DNA of 64,000 bases, from NCBI RefSeq assembly GCF_905171765.1, contig NC_053392.1, forward strand, positions 38,138,956 through 38,202,955. The letters are read 5' to 3'. This document shows, in pieces, positions 1 through 11,689 of the stretch (position 1 is its first letter; every line of letters begins with the position of its first letter). This DNA comes from Bufo bufo. Its lineage: Eukaryota > Chordata > Amphibia > Anura > Bufonidae. The notes under the pieces are model-generated. The model saw only the letters and a program-made list of their open reading frames with translations. It made no database searches and was not told where the DNA came from. The translations under genes were made by a program, and so were the position numbers.

Positions 1-715
1 TAGATCATAGGATATTTTTATAGAGACGGTCGATATGTACACGGCGGTACAAAATAAGTCTGTTTGTCTATTGTTTACCTTTTTTTTTAATTTTTTTTAT
101 TTAACCACTTAAGGACCACAGGTTTATACCCCCCTAAAGACCAGGCCCTTTTTTACAAATCGGCACTCCACAACTTTAGCGGTTTATTACTCGGTCATGC
201 AACTTACCACCCAAATGAATTTTACCTCCTTTTCTTCTCACTAATAGAGCTTTCATTTGGTGGTATTTCATTGCTGCTGACATTTTTTACTTTTTTTGTT
301 ATTAATCGAAATTTAACGATTTTTTTTGCAAAAAAATTACATTTTTCACTTTCAGTTGTAAAATTTTGCAAAAAAAACGACATCCATATATAAATTTTGC
401 TCTAAATTTATTGTTCTACATGTCTTTGATAAAAAAAAATGTTTGGGTAAAAAAAAAATGGTTTGGGTAAAAGTTATAGCGTTTACAAACTATGGTACAA
501 AAATGTGAATTTCCGCTTTTTGAAGCAGCTCTGACTTTCTGAGCACCTGTCATGTTTCCTGAGGTTCTACAATGGCCAGACAGTACAAACACCGCACAGA
601 TGACCCCATTTCGGAAAGTAGACACCCTAAAGTATTCGCTGATGGGCATAGTGAGTTCATATAACTTTTTATTTTTTGTCACAAGTTAGCGGAAAATGAT
701 GATTTTTTTTTTTTT
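1..715. repeat. AT-rich dispersed repeat, no gene
   Basis: This stretch is AT-rich with many T and A runs and no credible coding frame. Its first 60 bases share a motif (ATATTTTTATAGA followed by a GGT...GCGG stretch) with the repeat at 13590-13650, so it is probably the same dispersed family. Bases about 560-700 are a diverged direct copy of the right arm of the following foldback (compare 1330-1465). A possible terminus, TTAACCACTTAAGGACC at about 105, resembles the reverse complement of the sequence ending at 3652 (TTAACCTCTTGCCGC), so 105-3652 may be one compound element. That last point is inference. Confidence 0.45.
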
Positions 716-1477
716 CTTACAAAGTCTCATATTCCACTAACTTGTGACAAAAAATAAAAAATTCTAGGAACTCGCCATGCCCCTCACGGAATACCTTGGG
801 GTGTCTTCTTTCCAAAATGGGGTCACTTGTGGGGTAGTTATACTGCCCTGGCATTCTAGGGGACCAAATGTGTGGTAAGGAGTTTGAAATCAAATTCTGT
901 AAAAAATGGCTAGTGAAATCCGAAAGGTGCTCTTTGGAATTTGGGCCCCTTTGCCCACCTAGGCTGCAAAAAAGTGTCACACATGTGGTATCTCCGTATT
1001 CAGGAGAAGTTGGGGAATGTGTTTTGGGGTGTCATTTTACATATACCCATGCTGGGTGAGATAAATATCTTGGTCAAATGCCAACTTTGTATAAAAAAAA
1101 TGGGAAAAGTTGTCTTTTGCCAAGATATTTCTCTCACCCAGCATGGGTATATGTAAAATGACACCCCAAAACACATTCCCCAACTTCTCCTGAATACGGA
1201 GATACCACATGTGTGACACTTTTTTGCAGCCTAGGTGGGCAAAGGGGCCCATATTCCAAAGAGCACCTTTCGGATTTCACTGGTCATTTTTTACAGAATT
1301 TGATTTCAAACTCCTTACCACACATTTGGGCCCCTAGAATGCCAGGGCAGTATAACTACCGCACAAGTGACCCCATTTTGGAAAGAAGACACCCCAAGGT
1401 ATTCGCTGATGGGCATAGTGAGTTCATGGAAGTTTTTATTTTTTGTCACAAGTTAGGGGAATATGAGACTTTGTAAG
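716..1477. repeat. Long inverted repeat (foldback)
   Basis: The left arm (716 to about 1080) reads as the near-perfect reverse complement of the right arm (about 1115-1477). Outer ends are CTTACAAAGTCTCATATTCC and its complement. The loop is about 35 bases near 1080-1115. Small frames inside appear in mirrored pairs only because of the symmetry. It looks like a non-autonomous foldback DNA element, or part of a larger compound repeat, since partial direct copies of an arm lie on both sides (560-700 and 1490-1570). Confidence 0.85.
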
Positions 1478-1609
1478 GGAAAAAAATAAAAATAAAAAAA
1501 TCATACTGCCCTGGCATTTTCCAGGGGCCCTAATGTGTGGTAAGTAGGTAAATGACCTGTAAAATCCTAATTTCCGCTAACTTGGGCCAAAAAAATGTCT
1601 GAATGGAGC

Positions 1610-3260
1610 CTTACAGAGGGGTGATCAATGACAGGGGGGTGATCAATGACAGGGGGGTGATCAATGACAGGGGGGGTGATCAGGGAGTCTATATGGGGTG
1701 ATCACCCCCCTGTCATTGATCACCCCCCTATAAGGCTCCATTCAGATGTCCGTATGTGTTTTGCGGATCCGATCCATGTATACGTGGATCCGTAAAAATC
1801 ATACGGACATCTGAATGCAGCCTGACAGGGGGGGTGATCAATGACAGGGGGGTTGATCAATGACAGGGGGGTGATCAGGGAGTCTATATGGGGTGATCAC
1901 CCCCCCTGGAAGGATCCAGGGAGACGCCTGTATGTGTTTTGCGGATCCCATCCATCTATCAGTGGATCCGTAAAAATCATGCGGACGTCTGAATGGAGCT
2001 TTACAGGGGGTTATCAATGACAGGGGGTGATCAGGGAGTCTATATGGGGTGATCACCACAGTCATTGATCACGCCCCTGTAAGGCTCCATTCAGACGTCC
2101 GTATGCGTTTTGCGGATCCGATCCATCTATCAGTGGATCCGTAAAAATCATGCGGACGTCTGAATGGAGCTTTACAGGGGTGTGATCAATGACAGGGGGG
2201 TAATCAATGACAGGGGGGTGATCAATGACAGGGGGGTGATCAATGACAGGGGGGGTGATCAGGGAGTCTATATGGGGTGATCACCCCCCTGTCATTGATC
2301 ACCCCCCTATAAGGCTCCATTCAGATGTCCGTATGTGTTTTGCGGATCCGATCCATGTATCCGTGGATCCGTAAAAATCATACGGACATCTGAATGCAGC
2401 CTGACAGGGGGGGTGATCAATGACAGGGGGGGTGATCAATGACAGGGGGGTGATCAGGGAGTCTATATGGGGTGATCACCCCCCCTGGAAGGCTCCAGGG
2501 AGACGCCTGTATGTGTTTTGCGGATCTGATCCATCTATCAGTGGATCCGTAAAAATCATGCGGACGTCTGAATGGAGCTTTACAGGGGGGTGATCAATGA
2601 CAGGGGGGTAATCAATGACAGGGGGGTGATAAGGGAGTCTATATGGGGTGATCACCACAGTCATTGATCACGCCCCTGTAAGGCTCAATTCAGACGTCCG
2701 TATGCGTTTTGCGGATCCGATCCATCTATCAGTGGATCCGTAAAAATTATGCGGACGTCTGAATGGAGCTTTACAGGGGGTTATCAATGACAGGGGGGTA
2801 ATCAATGACAGGGGGGTGATCAGCGAGTCTATATGGGGTGATCACCACAGTCATTGATCACGCCCCTGTAAGGCTCCATTCAGACGTCCGTATGCGTTTT
2901 GCGGATCCGATCCATCTATCAGTGGATCCGTAAAAATCATGCGGACGTCTGAATGGAGCTTTACAGGGGGTGATCAAAGACAGGGGGGTAATCAATGACA
3001 GGGGGGTGATCAGGGAGTCTATATGGGGTGATCAGGGAGTCTATATGGGGTGATCACCACAGTCATTGATCACGCCCCTGTAAGGCTCCATTCAGACGTC
3101 CGTTTGCGTTTTGCGGATCCGATCCATCTATCAGTGGATCCGTAAAAATCATGCGGACATCTGAATGGAGCTTTACAGGGGTGTGATCAATGACAGGGGG
3201 GTAATCAATGACAGGGGGGTGATCAGGGAGTCTATATGGGGTGATCAGGGGCTAATAAGG
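1610..3260. repeat. Tandem satellite array, units about 170-230 bp
   Basis: About eight units follow each other. The landmark TTTTGCGGATCCGATCC recurs near 1762, 1940, 2113, 2342, 2520, 2711, 2898 and 3112. Each unit holds a G-rich part made of repeated TGATCAATGACAGGGGGG, a conserved GGAGTCTATATGGGGTGATCA segment, and a dyad in which GGCTCCATTCAGACGTCCGTATG faces its complement across a shorter dyad around GGATCC. Unit length varies mainly through the number of short GGGGGGTGATCAATGACA subrepeats (a repeat within a repeat). There is no coding capacity. Confidence 0.9.
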
Positions 3261-3304
3261 GGTTAATAAGTGACGGGGGGGGGTGTAGTGTAGTGTAGTG
3301 GTGC

Positions 3305-3655
3305 TTGGTGCTACTTTACTGAGCTACCAGTGTCCTCTGGTGGTCGATCCAAACAAATGGGACCACCAGAGGACCAGGTAGCAGGTATATTAGACGCTGT
3401 TATCAAAACAGCGTCTAATATACCTGTTAGGGGTTAAAAAATTCACATCTCCAGCCTGCCAGCGAACGATCGCCGCTGGCAGGCTGGAGATCAACTCTCT
3501 TACCTTCCGTTCCTGTGAGCGCGCGCGCCTGTGTGCGCGCGTTTACAGGAAGTCTCGGCTCACGCGAGATGACGCCAATCGGCGTTAGCGTAGCCTGAGG
3601 GAGCGCGCCGCGATGACGCCTTTCGGCGTTAGCGTAGCGGCAAGAGGTTAAAGTC
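3305..3655. repeat. Series of hairpins, GC-rich end of compound repeat
   Basis: Three dyads follow each other: 3313-3381 (CCTCTGGTGGTC facing GACCACCAGAGG), 3384-3425 (AGGTATATTAGACGCTGTT facing AACAGCGTCTAATATACCT) and 3442-3491 (ATCTCCAGCCTGCCAGCG facing its complement). They are followed by a GC-rich stretch with a tandem repeat of TGACGCC...CGGCGTTAGCGTAG (about 3567-3642). The end, GCAAGAGGTTAA, may be the right terminus of the compound repeat. Confidence 0.7.
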
Positions 3656-4225
3656 TTTATACATATTGACGATTTAAATCTCAATACGTTAGTTAGTGAT
3701 CTTTATGATCATTATATAGTTTATTAGTTAGTGATATTTCAGTACAGTATAATTTTATTTTGTTTGTTAGTTAGTGATAGTTCTATTGAGTTTAATATTA
3801 TTTATTTGTTAAATTAATGGTTTTAATGTAGATTAAAGAGTTATTGTCCAGTGTTCTTTTTTTGTATTACTATAGTGTATGTTGTCGCCTCATTGTTGGC
3901 CCTTTTAATGTTTATGGATACATAATCATATTGCTATGTGCGCATATTTACCCTCCTGGCAGGGGCTGGTGATCACCTCCTCTTCCTCCGACTCCTGAGA
4001 TGGGGTGGTGCTGGAGGGTACAGCACTTTCCACCTCCTTCTCTTCTCCCACACCTGGTGGGGGTGGCTCAATAGGCTGGGAGGGTCCGGCCTCCTCCTCC
4101 ACCTCTTCCTCCTCTACTTCCACAACCTCAACGGCCTCTTCGAATGGAGGGAATAGGAACTTCTGTGATCACAGAATGTTCAGATTTTAGATAAACAACT
4201 CTAAAATCTTAAGAACATTTGATAT
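3656..4225. other. AT-rich spacer with an acidic antisense reading frame
   Basis: 3656-3900 is AT-rich with several repeats of GTTAGTTAGTGAT and no gene. On the minus strand, 4123-3926 is a 65-codon frame rich in Glu and Pro (runs of EEEE, a PPPPG segment). Such linkers occur in DNA-binding accessory proteins of DNA transposons, but no domain is visible, so I treat it as a remnant or a low-complexity coincidence. Nothing else is recognisable. Confidence 0.4.
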
Positions 4226-4474
4226 TAGGGATGAGCGAACCTGAACTGTATAGTTCGGGTTCGTACCAAATTTTGGGGTGTCCGTGACACGGACCCGAAC
4301 ATTTTCGTAAAAGTCCGGGTTCGGGTTCGGTGTTCGGCGCTTTCTTGGCGCTTTTTTAAAGGCTGCAAGGCAGCCAATCAATAAGCATCATACTACTAGC
4401 GCCAAGAGGCCATCACAGCCTTGCCTACTATTGGCATGGCTGTGATTGGCCAGTGCAACATGTGACCCAGCCTC

Positions 4475-4482
4475 TATAAAAG
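4475..4482 (+). promoter_or_regulatory. TATA box of hAT-A1
   Basis: TATAAAAG lies about 250 bases inside the left end. Upstream is an inverted CCAAT motif (GATTGG, about 4444). Downstream is a block, CACGTAGC followed by GCACGTCACTCTGCT, that is repeated in copies B1 and A3. The conservation of TATA plus downstream block in three copies supports a core promoter; no transcript start can be seen. Confidence 0.65.
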
Positions 4483-4739
4483 CTTGGGTCACGTAGCACT
4501 GCACGTCACTCTGCTGATACAAGCGTAGAGAGAGGTTGCAGCTGCGACGTTAGGGCGAGATTAGGCAGATTAACTCCTCCAAAAGACTTCATTCAGTGAT
4601 CGATCTACAGCTGTGGATCATTGAACTGCTGCTATTCAATTGCTCACTTTTTTTAGGCTGCCCAGAGCGTTTTTATATCACTTTTTTCTGGGGTGATCGG
4701 CGGCCATTTTGTGGCTTGTGGTGCGCCAGCACAAGCTGC

Positions 4740-4975
4740 CACCAAGTACATTTAACCATCAATAGTGTGGTTATTTTTTGCTATATCCTACATCAGGTGC
4801 AGGTTGAGCCTGTGTCACCCAAGTGCATTTAACCATCAACAGTGTGGTTATTTTTTGGCCATATACTACATCAGGTGCAGGCTGAGCCTGTGTCACCCAA
4901 GTGCATTTAACCATCAATAGTGTGGTTATTTTTTAGCCATATACTACATCAGGGGCAAGTTGAGCCTGTCACCCA
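4740..4975 (+). repeat. 5' minisatellite of hAT-A1, 78-bp unit
   Basis: Three units with a 78-bp period share CATTTAACCATCA and a TGTGGTTATTTTTTGGCC-like block, followed by ATACTACATCAGGTGCAGG. The block resembles the core of the much longer B1 array (TTTTGGCAATACCCTACATC), which points to a common ancestral unit. Confidence 0.75.
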
Positions 4976-5457
4976 GTGCCTAAAAAATAGGCCTGACATT
5001 TATATTCCTCCAAATCAGTACTGTTTTAGCTGGTCAAGTTATTTTTAGTGACCGTGAAAGCACAGTTTTTGTTCTGGGTTGAAAAATAATTCCCAAATTT
5101 TCCATTCTAAAAAATAATTGTGGTTTCTGCTGTATCAGGCCTACTTTAAATCTATCCCTAAAAGGGTATATTAGATTCAAGGTGCTGATAGGGTCATTCT
5201 GAAAAACTTAACACACACGCTACAGTGCAGATACAAGTCTAATTCTATGATTAAACTTATACCTGTCACACAGCGCCTAAAAAATAGGCCTCACATTTAT
5301 ATTCAGCTAAATCTGTCATTACTGGTGTGCCTGTATTAGTGTAATACGGTACCTAAATAGATAGCCAGACAGTGTAGGTGCCTGTAAAAAAAGGCCTGAA
5401 TTTTAATTCAATACATTGGCCCGAATAATATTTTTCTTATTGTGGTGAACGGTAACA

Positions 5458-8400
5458 ATGAGGAAAACATCTAGTAAGGGACGCGGACGCGGATGTGGAC
5501 ATGGTCGTGGTGGTGTTAGTGGACCCTCTGGTGCTGGGAGAGGACGTGGCCGTTCTGCCACAGCCACACGTCCTAGTGTACCAACTACCTCAGGTCCCAG
5601 TAGCCGCAAGAATTTACAGGGATATTTGGTGGGGCCCAATGCTGTTCTAAGGATGGTAAGGCCTGACAGGTACAGGCATTAGTCAATTGGGTGGCCGACA
5701 TTATCACATTATCTCCCACCCAGTCTTCTGCAGAAAGCGCACAGATGGCGCATGAAAACCAAGCCCATCAGTCTGTCACATCACCCCCATGCATATCAGG
5801 GAAACTGTCTGAGCCTCAAGTTATGCAGCAGTCTCTTATGCTGTTTGAAGACTCTGCTGCCAGGGTTTCCCAAGGGCATCCACCTAGCCATCCAATAACC
5901 ACTTATGTTTCCTGATGATGAGGACATGGGAATACCACCTCAGCACGTCTCTGATGATGACGAAACACAGGTGCCAACTGCTGCGTCTTTCTGCAGTGTG
6001 CAGACTGAACAGGAGGTCAGGGATCAAGACTGGGTGGAAGACGATGCAGGGGACGATGAGGTCCTAGACCCCACATGGAATGAAGGTCGTGCCACTGACT
6101 TTCACAGTTCGGAGGAAGAGGCAGTGGTGAGACCGAGCCAACAGCGTAGCAAAAGACAAAGAGGGAGCAGTGGGCAAAATCAGAACACCCGCCGCCAAGT
6201 GACTCCGCCTGCTCCTGACCGCCGCCATCTGGGACCGAGCACCCCAAAGGCAGCTTTAATGAGTTCCCTGGCATGGCACTTTTTCAAACAATGTGCTGAC
6301 GACAAGACACGAGTGGTTTGCACGCTGTGCCATCAGAGCCTGAAGTAAGGCATTAACGTTCTGTACCTTAGCACAACCTGCATGACCAGGCACCTGCATG
6401 CAAAGCATGAACTGCAGTAGAGTAAAGACCTTAAAAACAAGGAAGTCACTCAGGCTCCCCCTGCTACCTCTTCTGCTGCTGCCGCCTCGGCCTCTTCTGC
6501 TGCTGCCGCCGCCTCAGCCTCTTCCTCCGCCTCTGGAGGAACGTTGGCACCTGCCGCCCAGCAAACATGGGATGTACCACCAACACCACCACCTGGGTCC
6601 CCAAGCATCTCAACCATGTCACACGGCAGCGTTCAGCTCTCCATCTCACAAACATTTGAGAGAAAGCGTAAATTCCCACGTAGCCACCCTCGATCCCTGG
6701 CCCTCAATGCCAGGATTTCTAAACTACTGGCCTATGAAATGCTGTCATTTAGGCTGGTGGAGACAGACAGCTTCAAACAGCTCATGTCGCTTGCTGTCCC
6801 ACAGTATGTTGTTCCCAGCCGGCACTACTTCTCCAAGAGAGCCGTGCCTTCCCTGCACAACCAAGTATCCGATAAAATCAAGTGTGCACTGCACAACACC
6901 ATCTGTGGCAAGGTCCACCTAACCACAGATACGTGGACCAGTAAGCACGGCCAGGGACGCTATATCTCCCTAACTGCACACTGGGTAAATGTAGTGGCGG
7001 CTGGGCCCCAGGCGGAGAGCTGTTTGGCGCACGTCCCTCCGCCGCAAAGGATCGCAGGGCAACATTCTTTGCCTCCTGTCTCCTCCTACTCAGCTTCCTC
7101 CTCCTCTTCTTCCACCTGCTCATCCAGTCAGCCACACACCTTCACCACCAACTTCAGCACAGCCCGGGGTAAACGTCAGCAGGCCGTTCTGAAACTCATA
7201 TGTTTGGGGGACAGGCCCCACACAGGAGTTGTGGCGGGGTATAGAACAACAGACCGACGAGTGGTTGCTGCCGGTGAGCCTCAAGCCCGGCTTGGTGGTG
7301 TGCGATAATGGGCGAAATCTCGTTGCAGCTCTGGGACTAGCCGGTTTGACGCACATCCCTTGCCTGGCGCATGTGCTGAATTTGGAGGAGCAGAAGTTCA
7401 TTCGCAACTACCCCGACATGTCAGAGCTGCTGCATAAAGTGCGGGCCGTCTGTGCGCGCTTCCGGCATTCACACCCTGCCGCTGCTCGCCTGTCTGTGCT
7501 ACAGCGTAACTTCGGCCTTCCCGCTCACCGCCTCATATGCGACGTGCCCACCAGGTGGATCTCCACCTTGCACATGCTGGACAGACTGTGCGAGCAGCAG
7601 CAGGCCATAGTGGAGTTTCAGCTGCAGCATGCACGGGTCAGTCGCACTGCGGAACAGCACCACTTCACCACCAATGACTGGGCCTCCATGCGAGACCTGT
7701 GTGCCCTGTTGCGCTGTTTCGAGTACTCCACCAACATGGCCAGTGGCGATGACGCCGTTATCAGCGTTACAATACCACTTCTATGTCTCCTTGAGAAAAC
7801 ACTTAGGGCGATGATGGAAGAGGAGGTGGCCCAGGAGGAAGAGGAGGAAGAGGGGTCATTTTTAGCACTTTCAGGCCCGTCTCTTCGAAGTAACTCAGAG
7901 GGAGGTTTTTTGCAACAGCAGAGGCCAGGTACAAATGTGGCCAGACAGGGCCCACTACTGGAGGACGAGGAGGACGAGGAAGAGGAGGAGGTGGAGGAGG
8001 ATGAGGATGAAGCATGTTCACAGCGGGGTGGCACCCAAAGTAGCTCGGGCCCATCACTGGTGCGTGGCTGGGGGGAAACACAGGACGATGACGATACGCC
8101 TCCCACAGAGGAAAGTTTGTCCTTACCTCTGGGCAGCCTGGCACACATGAGCGACTACATGCTGAAGTGCCTGCGCAACGACAGCAGATTTTCCCACATT
8201 TTAACGTGTGGTGGACTACTGGGTTGCCACCCTGCTGGATCCCCGGTACAAAGACAATGTGCCCACCTTACTTCCTACACTGGAGCGTGATAGGAAGATG
8301 CGCGAGTACAAGCGCACGTTGGTAGACATGCTACTGAGAGCATTCCCAAATGTCACAGGGGAACCAGTGGAAGCCCAAGGCGAAGGCAGAGGAGGAGCAA

Positions 8401-8840
8401 GAGGTCGCCAACGCAGCTGTGTCATGGCCAGCTCCTCTGAGGGCAGGGTTAGCATGGCAGAGATGTGGAAAAGTTTTGTCACCACGCCACAGCTAACTGC
8501 ACCACCACCTGATACGGAACGTGTTAGCAGGAGGCAACATTTCAATAACATGGTGGAACAGTACCTGTGCACACCCCTCCACGTACTGACTGATGGTTTA
8601 GCCCCATTCAACTTCTGGGTCTCCAAATTGTCCACGTGGCCAGAGCTAGCCTTTTATGCCTTGGAGGTGCTGGCCTGCCCGGCGGCCAGCGTTTTGTCTG
8701 AACGTGTATTCAGCACGGCAGGGGGCGTCATTACAGACAAACGCAGCCGCCTGACTACAGCCAATGTGGACAAGCTGACGTTCATAAAAATGAACCAGGC
8801 ATGGATCCCTCAGGACCTGTCCATCCCTTGTGCAGATTAG
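5458..8840 (+). pseudogene. hAT transposase pseudogene (copy A1)
   Basis: This was a BED-finger hAT transposase that would bind the element ends in the nucleus and catalyse cut-and-paste transposition. It starts at the ATG at 5458 with a Gly/Arg-rich stretch. Next come an acidic region, a BED finger (CTLCHQ at about 6325, TRH...H after 6380), the first catalytic Asp block LTTDTWTSKHGQG (about 6920), the second Asp block VVCDNGRNLVAAL (about 7300), Glu-rich linkers (about 7815-8010) and the C-terminal hAT dimerisation segment ending FIKMNQAW (about 8640-8800). The stop is at 8838-8840. Breaks: frameshift near 5665, deletions near 5700 and 5888, a stop at 6346 after CHQSLK, a stop near 6418, and frameshifts near 7210 and 8200. 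It is not translatable as one protein. Confidence 0.9.
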
Positions 8841-8956
8841 ACATTAACTACCTCCCCTTAACAATATATTATTCTACTCCAGGGCACTTCCTCATTCAAT
8901 CCTATTTTTATTTTCATTTTACCATTATATTGCGGGGCAACCCAAAGTTGAATGAA

Positions 8957-9560
8957 CCTCTCCTCTGTCTGGGTGCCGGGGCCTAAATATGTGACAGTGG
9001 CCTGTTCCAGTGGTGGGTGACGTGAAGCCTGATTCTCTGCTATGACATGAAGACTGATTCTGTGCTGACATGAAGCCAGATTCTCTGTTACGGGACCTCT
9101 CTCCTCTGCCTGGGTGCCGGGGCCTAAATATGTGACAGTGGCCTGTTCCAGGGGTGGGTGACGTGAAGCCTGATTCTCTGCTATGACATGAAGACTGATT
9201 CTGTGCTGACATGAAGCCAGATTCTTTGTTACGGGACCTCTCTCCTCTGTCTGGGTGCCGGGGCCTAAATATGTGACAGTGGCCTGCTCCAGTGGTGGGT
9301 GACGTGAAGCCTGATTCTCTGCTATGACATGAAGACTGATTCTGTGCTGACATGAAGCCAGATTCTCTGTTACGGGACCTCTCTCCTCTGTCTGGGTGCC
9401 GGGGCCTAAATATGTGACAGTGGCCTGTTCCAGTGGTGGGTGACGTGAAGCCTGATTCTCTGCTATGACATGAAGACTGATTCTCTGCTGACATGAAGCC
9501 AGATTCTCTGCTATGGCATGAAGAGACTGATCCTCTGCTGACGTGAAGCCAGATTCTCTG
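8957..9560. repeat. 3' minisatellite of hAT-A1, exact 141-bp period
   Basis: The landmark GGGTGCCGGGGCCTAAAT recurs at 8971, 9112, 9253 and 9394, exactly 141 bases apart, with partial units to about 9560. Within each unit GCCTGATTCTCTGCTATGAC-like segments recur as subrepeats. The period divides by three, so one antisense frame (9494-8925) stays open for 189 codons; I do not call it a gene. The same array is in copy A2. Confidence 0.9.
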
Positions 9561-9865
9561 CTATGGGACCTCTGTCCAATTGATATTGGTTAATTTTTAT
9601 TTTTTTTATTTTTATTTTAATTCATTTCCCTATCTACATTTGTTTGCAGGGGTTTTACCTACATGTTGCTGCCTTTTGCAGCCCTCTAGCTCTTTCCTGG
9701 GCTGTTTTACAGCCTTTTTAGTGCCGAAAAGTTCGGGTCCCCATTGACTTTAATGGGGTTCGGGACGAAGTTCGGGTCGGGTTCGGATCCCGAACCCGAA
9801 CATTTCCGGAAAGTTCGGCCGAACTTCTCGAACCCGAACATCCGGGTGTTCGCTCAACTCTATTT

Positions 9866-10735
9866 ATGACAAAATGGGAAAGTGACCTACACTATATACT
9901 GACACAAACTTCCCTCAACAAGTGTCTGGCACTTACTCCAAAGGTCTCCACTTGCGTCCGCCTACAGGAGAACTATTATAAGATACTCACGCGATGGTAT
10001 TACACCTCGAAGGTCTTACACAAAATATACCCAGATGTCAGTCACCTATGTTGGCATTGTAAACAGGAATCCGGTACATTTATACACATATGGTGGCAAT
10101 GTAGTTATATAGCCTCCTTTTGGAAGATTATATGCTGTTCAATAAGTGAGATTTGTAGAGCCAAAGTTCAACCAACACCAGAACTATGCCTACTTAACCT
10201 GTTGGATCTGATACCACTCCCTAGACATGCAAAGAAATTGATAACTTCCTTACTAGCCTTAGCTAGGATACTTATCGCTTCTAAATGGAGATGCGACTCA
10301 CCTCCTACAATGGCTATGTGGTATAATAAATGCGATGAAATATATAGAATGGAACAGATAGCTGGTTGGGTAACTAGATCTACTACTGCTTTTCAGAAGA
10401 CCTGGTACCCTTGTGTGACATTTAGAGGCTTCGAAAAATAAATATAACTCACTAATACTAAGCATATGTCTATAGTATACTGATGTCTCCAATTGGTATA
10501 TATTCCAGACTTGATGACTAAACCTGCTGCAACCCCCCCCCACACACACACACCCATATCTCACCCAGTGTTTATCCTCCTTAATGTAAATGATAACACA
10601 ATATCTCTGTCATTTGAAAGATCACTATTGTATCTCTGATCTTTGTTGCTCTTTTATCGAGACATGCAATACAAATGATATATTCAAGTGAAATATATTC
10701 CTCAATAAAAAAGGTTTTGAAAAATATTTACCCCG
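9866..10735 (+). mobile_element. L1-type LINE, 3' fragment
   Basis: Codons from 9866 to 10441 encode the C-terminal end of an L1-clade ORF2 protein. The zinc-knuckle-like motif CWHCKQESGTFIHIWWQC (about 10050-10105) is characteristic, and the protein ends KTWYPCVTF-like. The 3' UTR has a poly-C/AC microsatellite (about 10532-10555) and ends near an AATAAAAAAGG signal at about 10705. The reverse transcriptase is absent and the frame begins at the hAT-A1 border. It resembles, but is not identical to, the same region of the L1 at 32807-33190. Confidence 0.85.
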
Positions 10736-11212
10736 CTCACCGGCACCCATGTTGGTCCTTATCCCCGCATGGCCGCCGAAGAATCTCCCTGTTGCGCGGA
10801 TCAAAACATCTGACGACGGAGGGAGCAGCCAATAGCAGGCTGCGATGGAGATGAGCTTCCCTAGACTTGTTCACGTCGTGGCTTACTTTTGGTTGCACCC
10901 CCCCCCCCTCCCTGTTGCTGGATGTTTTGATCCGTGCAATGGGTAGATGCAGTGGTTGCCATATGGGGATCAGGAGTGACGCGGCTGCCGGGAGCAGGGT
11001 AAGTATGATCTATATGAGAAGCCCGGGTGTTGTGGCACATCTGTTAGACTTTGGACAACCCCTTTAATTGCAATGACTGTGACTGTAGCTAGTCCTGTTC
11101 TCCCTAACTGTGAATGTATCAAGTCTAGACAATGCTCTGCCAGCTAAACAGCCTGGATTCAAGACTGATACATTGTAGAAAAACTAGCAGAGAGGTTTGT
11201 ACAGCTGCTCAT
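10736..11212. other. Non-coding stretch, probable short dispersed repeat
   Basis: No gene is visible. A C-rich run lies at about 10899-10912. The segment ending ...TGGACAACCCCTTTAA (about 11050-11068) has the same terminus as the repeat ending near 46327, so a TTAA-ended amphibian repeat probably occupies part of it. 11070-11212 shows nothing recognisable. Confidence 0.4.
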
Positions 11213-11436
11213 TAGGGTTGAGCGAACCTGAACTTTAGGATTTTTGTACCCCGGACGCGAACCCGAACTTTTCAGTAAAAGTTCGGATTCGGTGTTTGGC
11301 AAGTTAATGGCGCTTTTTGAAAGGATGCAGAGCAGCCAATCAACAAGCGTTTAACTCTGTGACCTGAGAAGCCATCACAGCCATGCCTACTAATGGCATG
11401 GCTGTGAATGGCCAGTGCAGCATGTGACCCAGGCTC

Positions 11437-11444
11437 TATATAAG
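11437..11444 (+). promoter_or_regulatory. TATA box of hAT-B1
   Basis: TATATAAG lies about 225 bases from the left end. It is followed by CTGGAGTCACGTAGCTCTGC, the same downstream block as in A1 (after 4482) and, in reverse, A3. Confidence 0.6.
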
Positions 11445-11689
11445 CTGGAGTCACGTAGCTCTGCACGTCACTCTGCTCTTATTAGTGTAGGGATAGGATG
11501 CTGCTGCTGTGAGGGAGAGAATAGGAAAGGAAATTTTATCAGAAGTGTTTGTTAACTCAGCGATCTACATAGATTTTGTTTTGTGGGTGCAGTGCACAAT
11601 TTTTTTACCCTGCCCTGAGCCCAGTGACACAGAAACCAAACTTTTATCCGTTGGTTAGGTGGGCATCTGCGGCCATTTTATGCAAGTTT

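Larger units (their letters stand above)
4226..9862 (+). mobile_element. hAT DNA transposon copy A1, complete but decayed
   Basis: The left end TAGGGATGAGCGAACC and the right end (complement TAGAGTTGAGCGAACACC) form terminal inverted repeats, followed inward by many GTTCGGGTTCG motifs that can fold on themselves. Inside, in order: a subterminal dyad (CATCACAGCC facing GGCTGTGATT, about 4412-4446), a TATA promoter, a short 5' minisatellite, the transposase pseudogene, a 141-bp 3' minisatellite and the right end. The flanking octamers TTTGATAT and TTTATGAC do not match, so no target duplication is proven. The right end directly abuts an open L1 frame, which suggests insertion into or next to an L1. 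Confidence 0.85.

Noticed and set aside
4596..4832. 78-codon plus-strand frame just downstream of the hAT-A1 promoter
   Set aside because: It lies in the untranslated leader, spans the tandem repeats and is not conserved in B1 or A3.
7618..8148. Ser-rich minus-strand frames of 100-180 codons over the hAT transposases (also 25068-25331 and 18831-19175)
   Set aside because: They are the complement of GAG/GAA/GAC-rich codons for the Glu/Asp linkers; shadows of the transposase.
8925..9494. 189-codon minus-strand frame with 47-residue repeats (also 26107-26676)
   Set aside because: It is the antisense of a 141-bp tandem repeat; the period is a multiple of three, so an open unit gives a long open frame. 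No domain, no promoter.
4218..9870. 8-bp target duplication for hAT-A1
   Set aside because: Flanking octamers TTTGATAT and TTTATGAC agree at only four of eight positions, so a duplication cannot be claimed.
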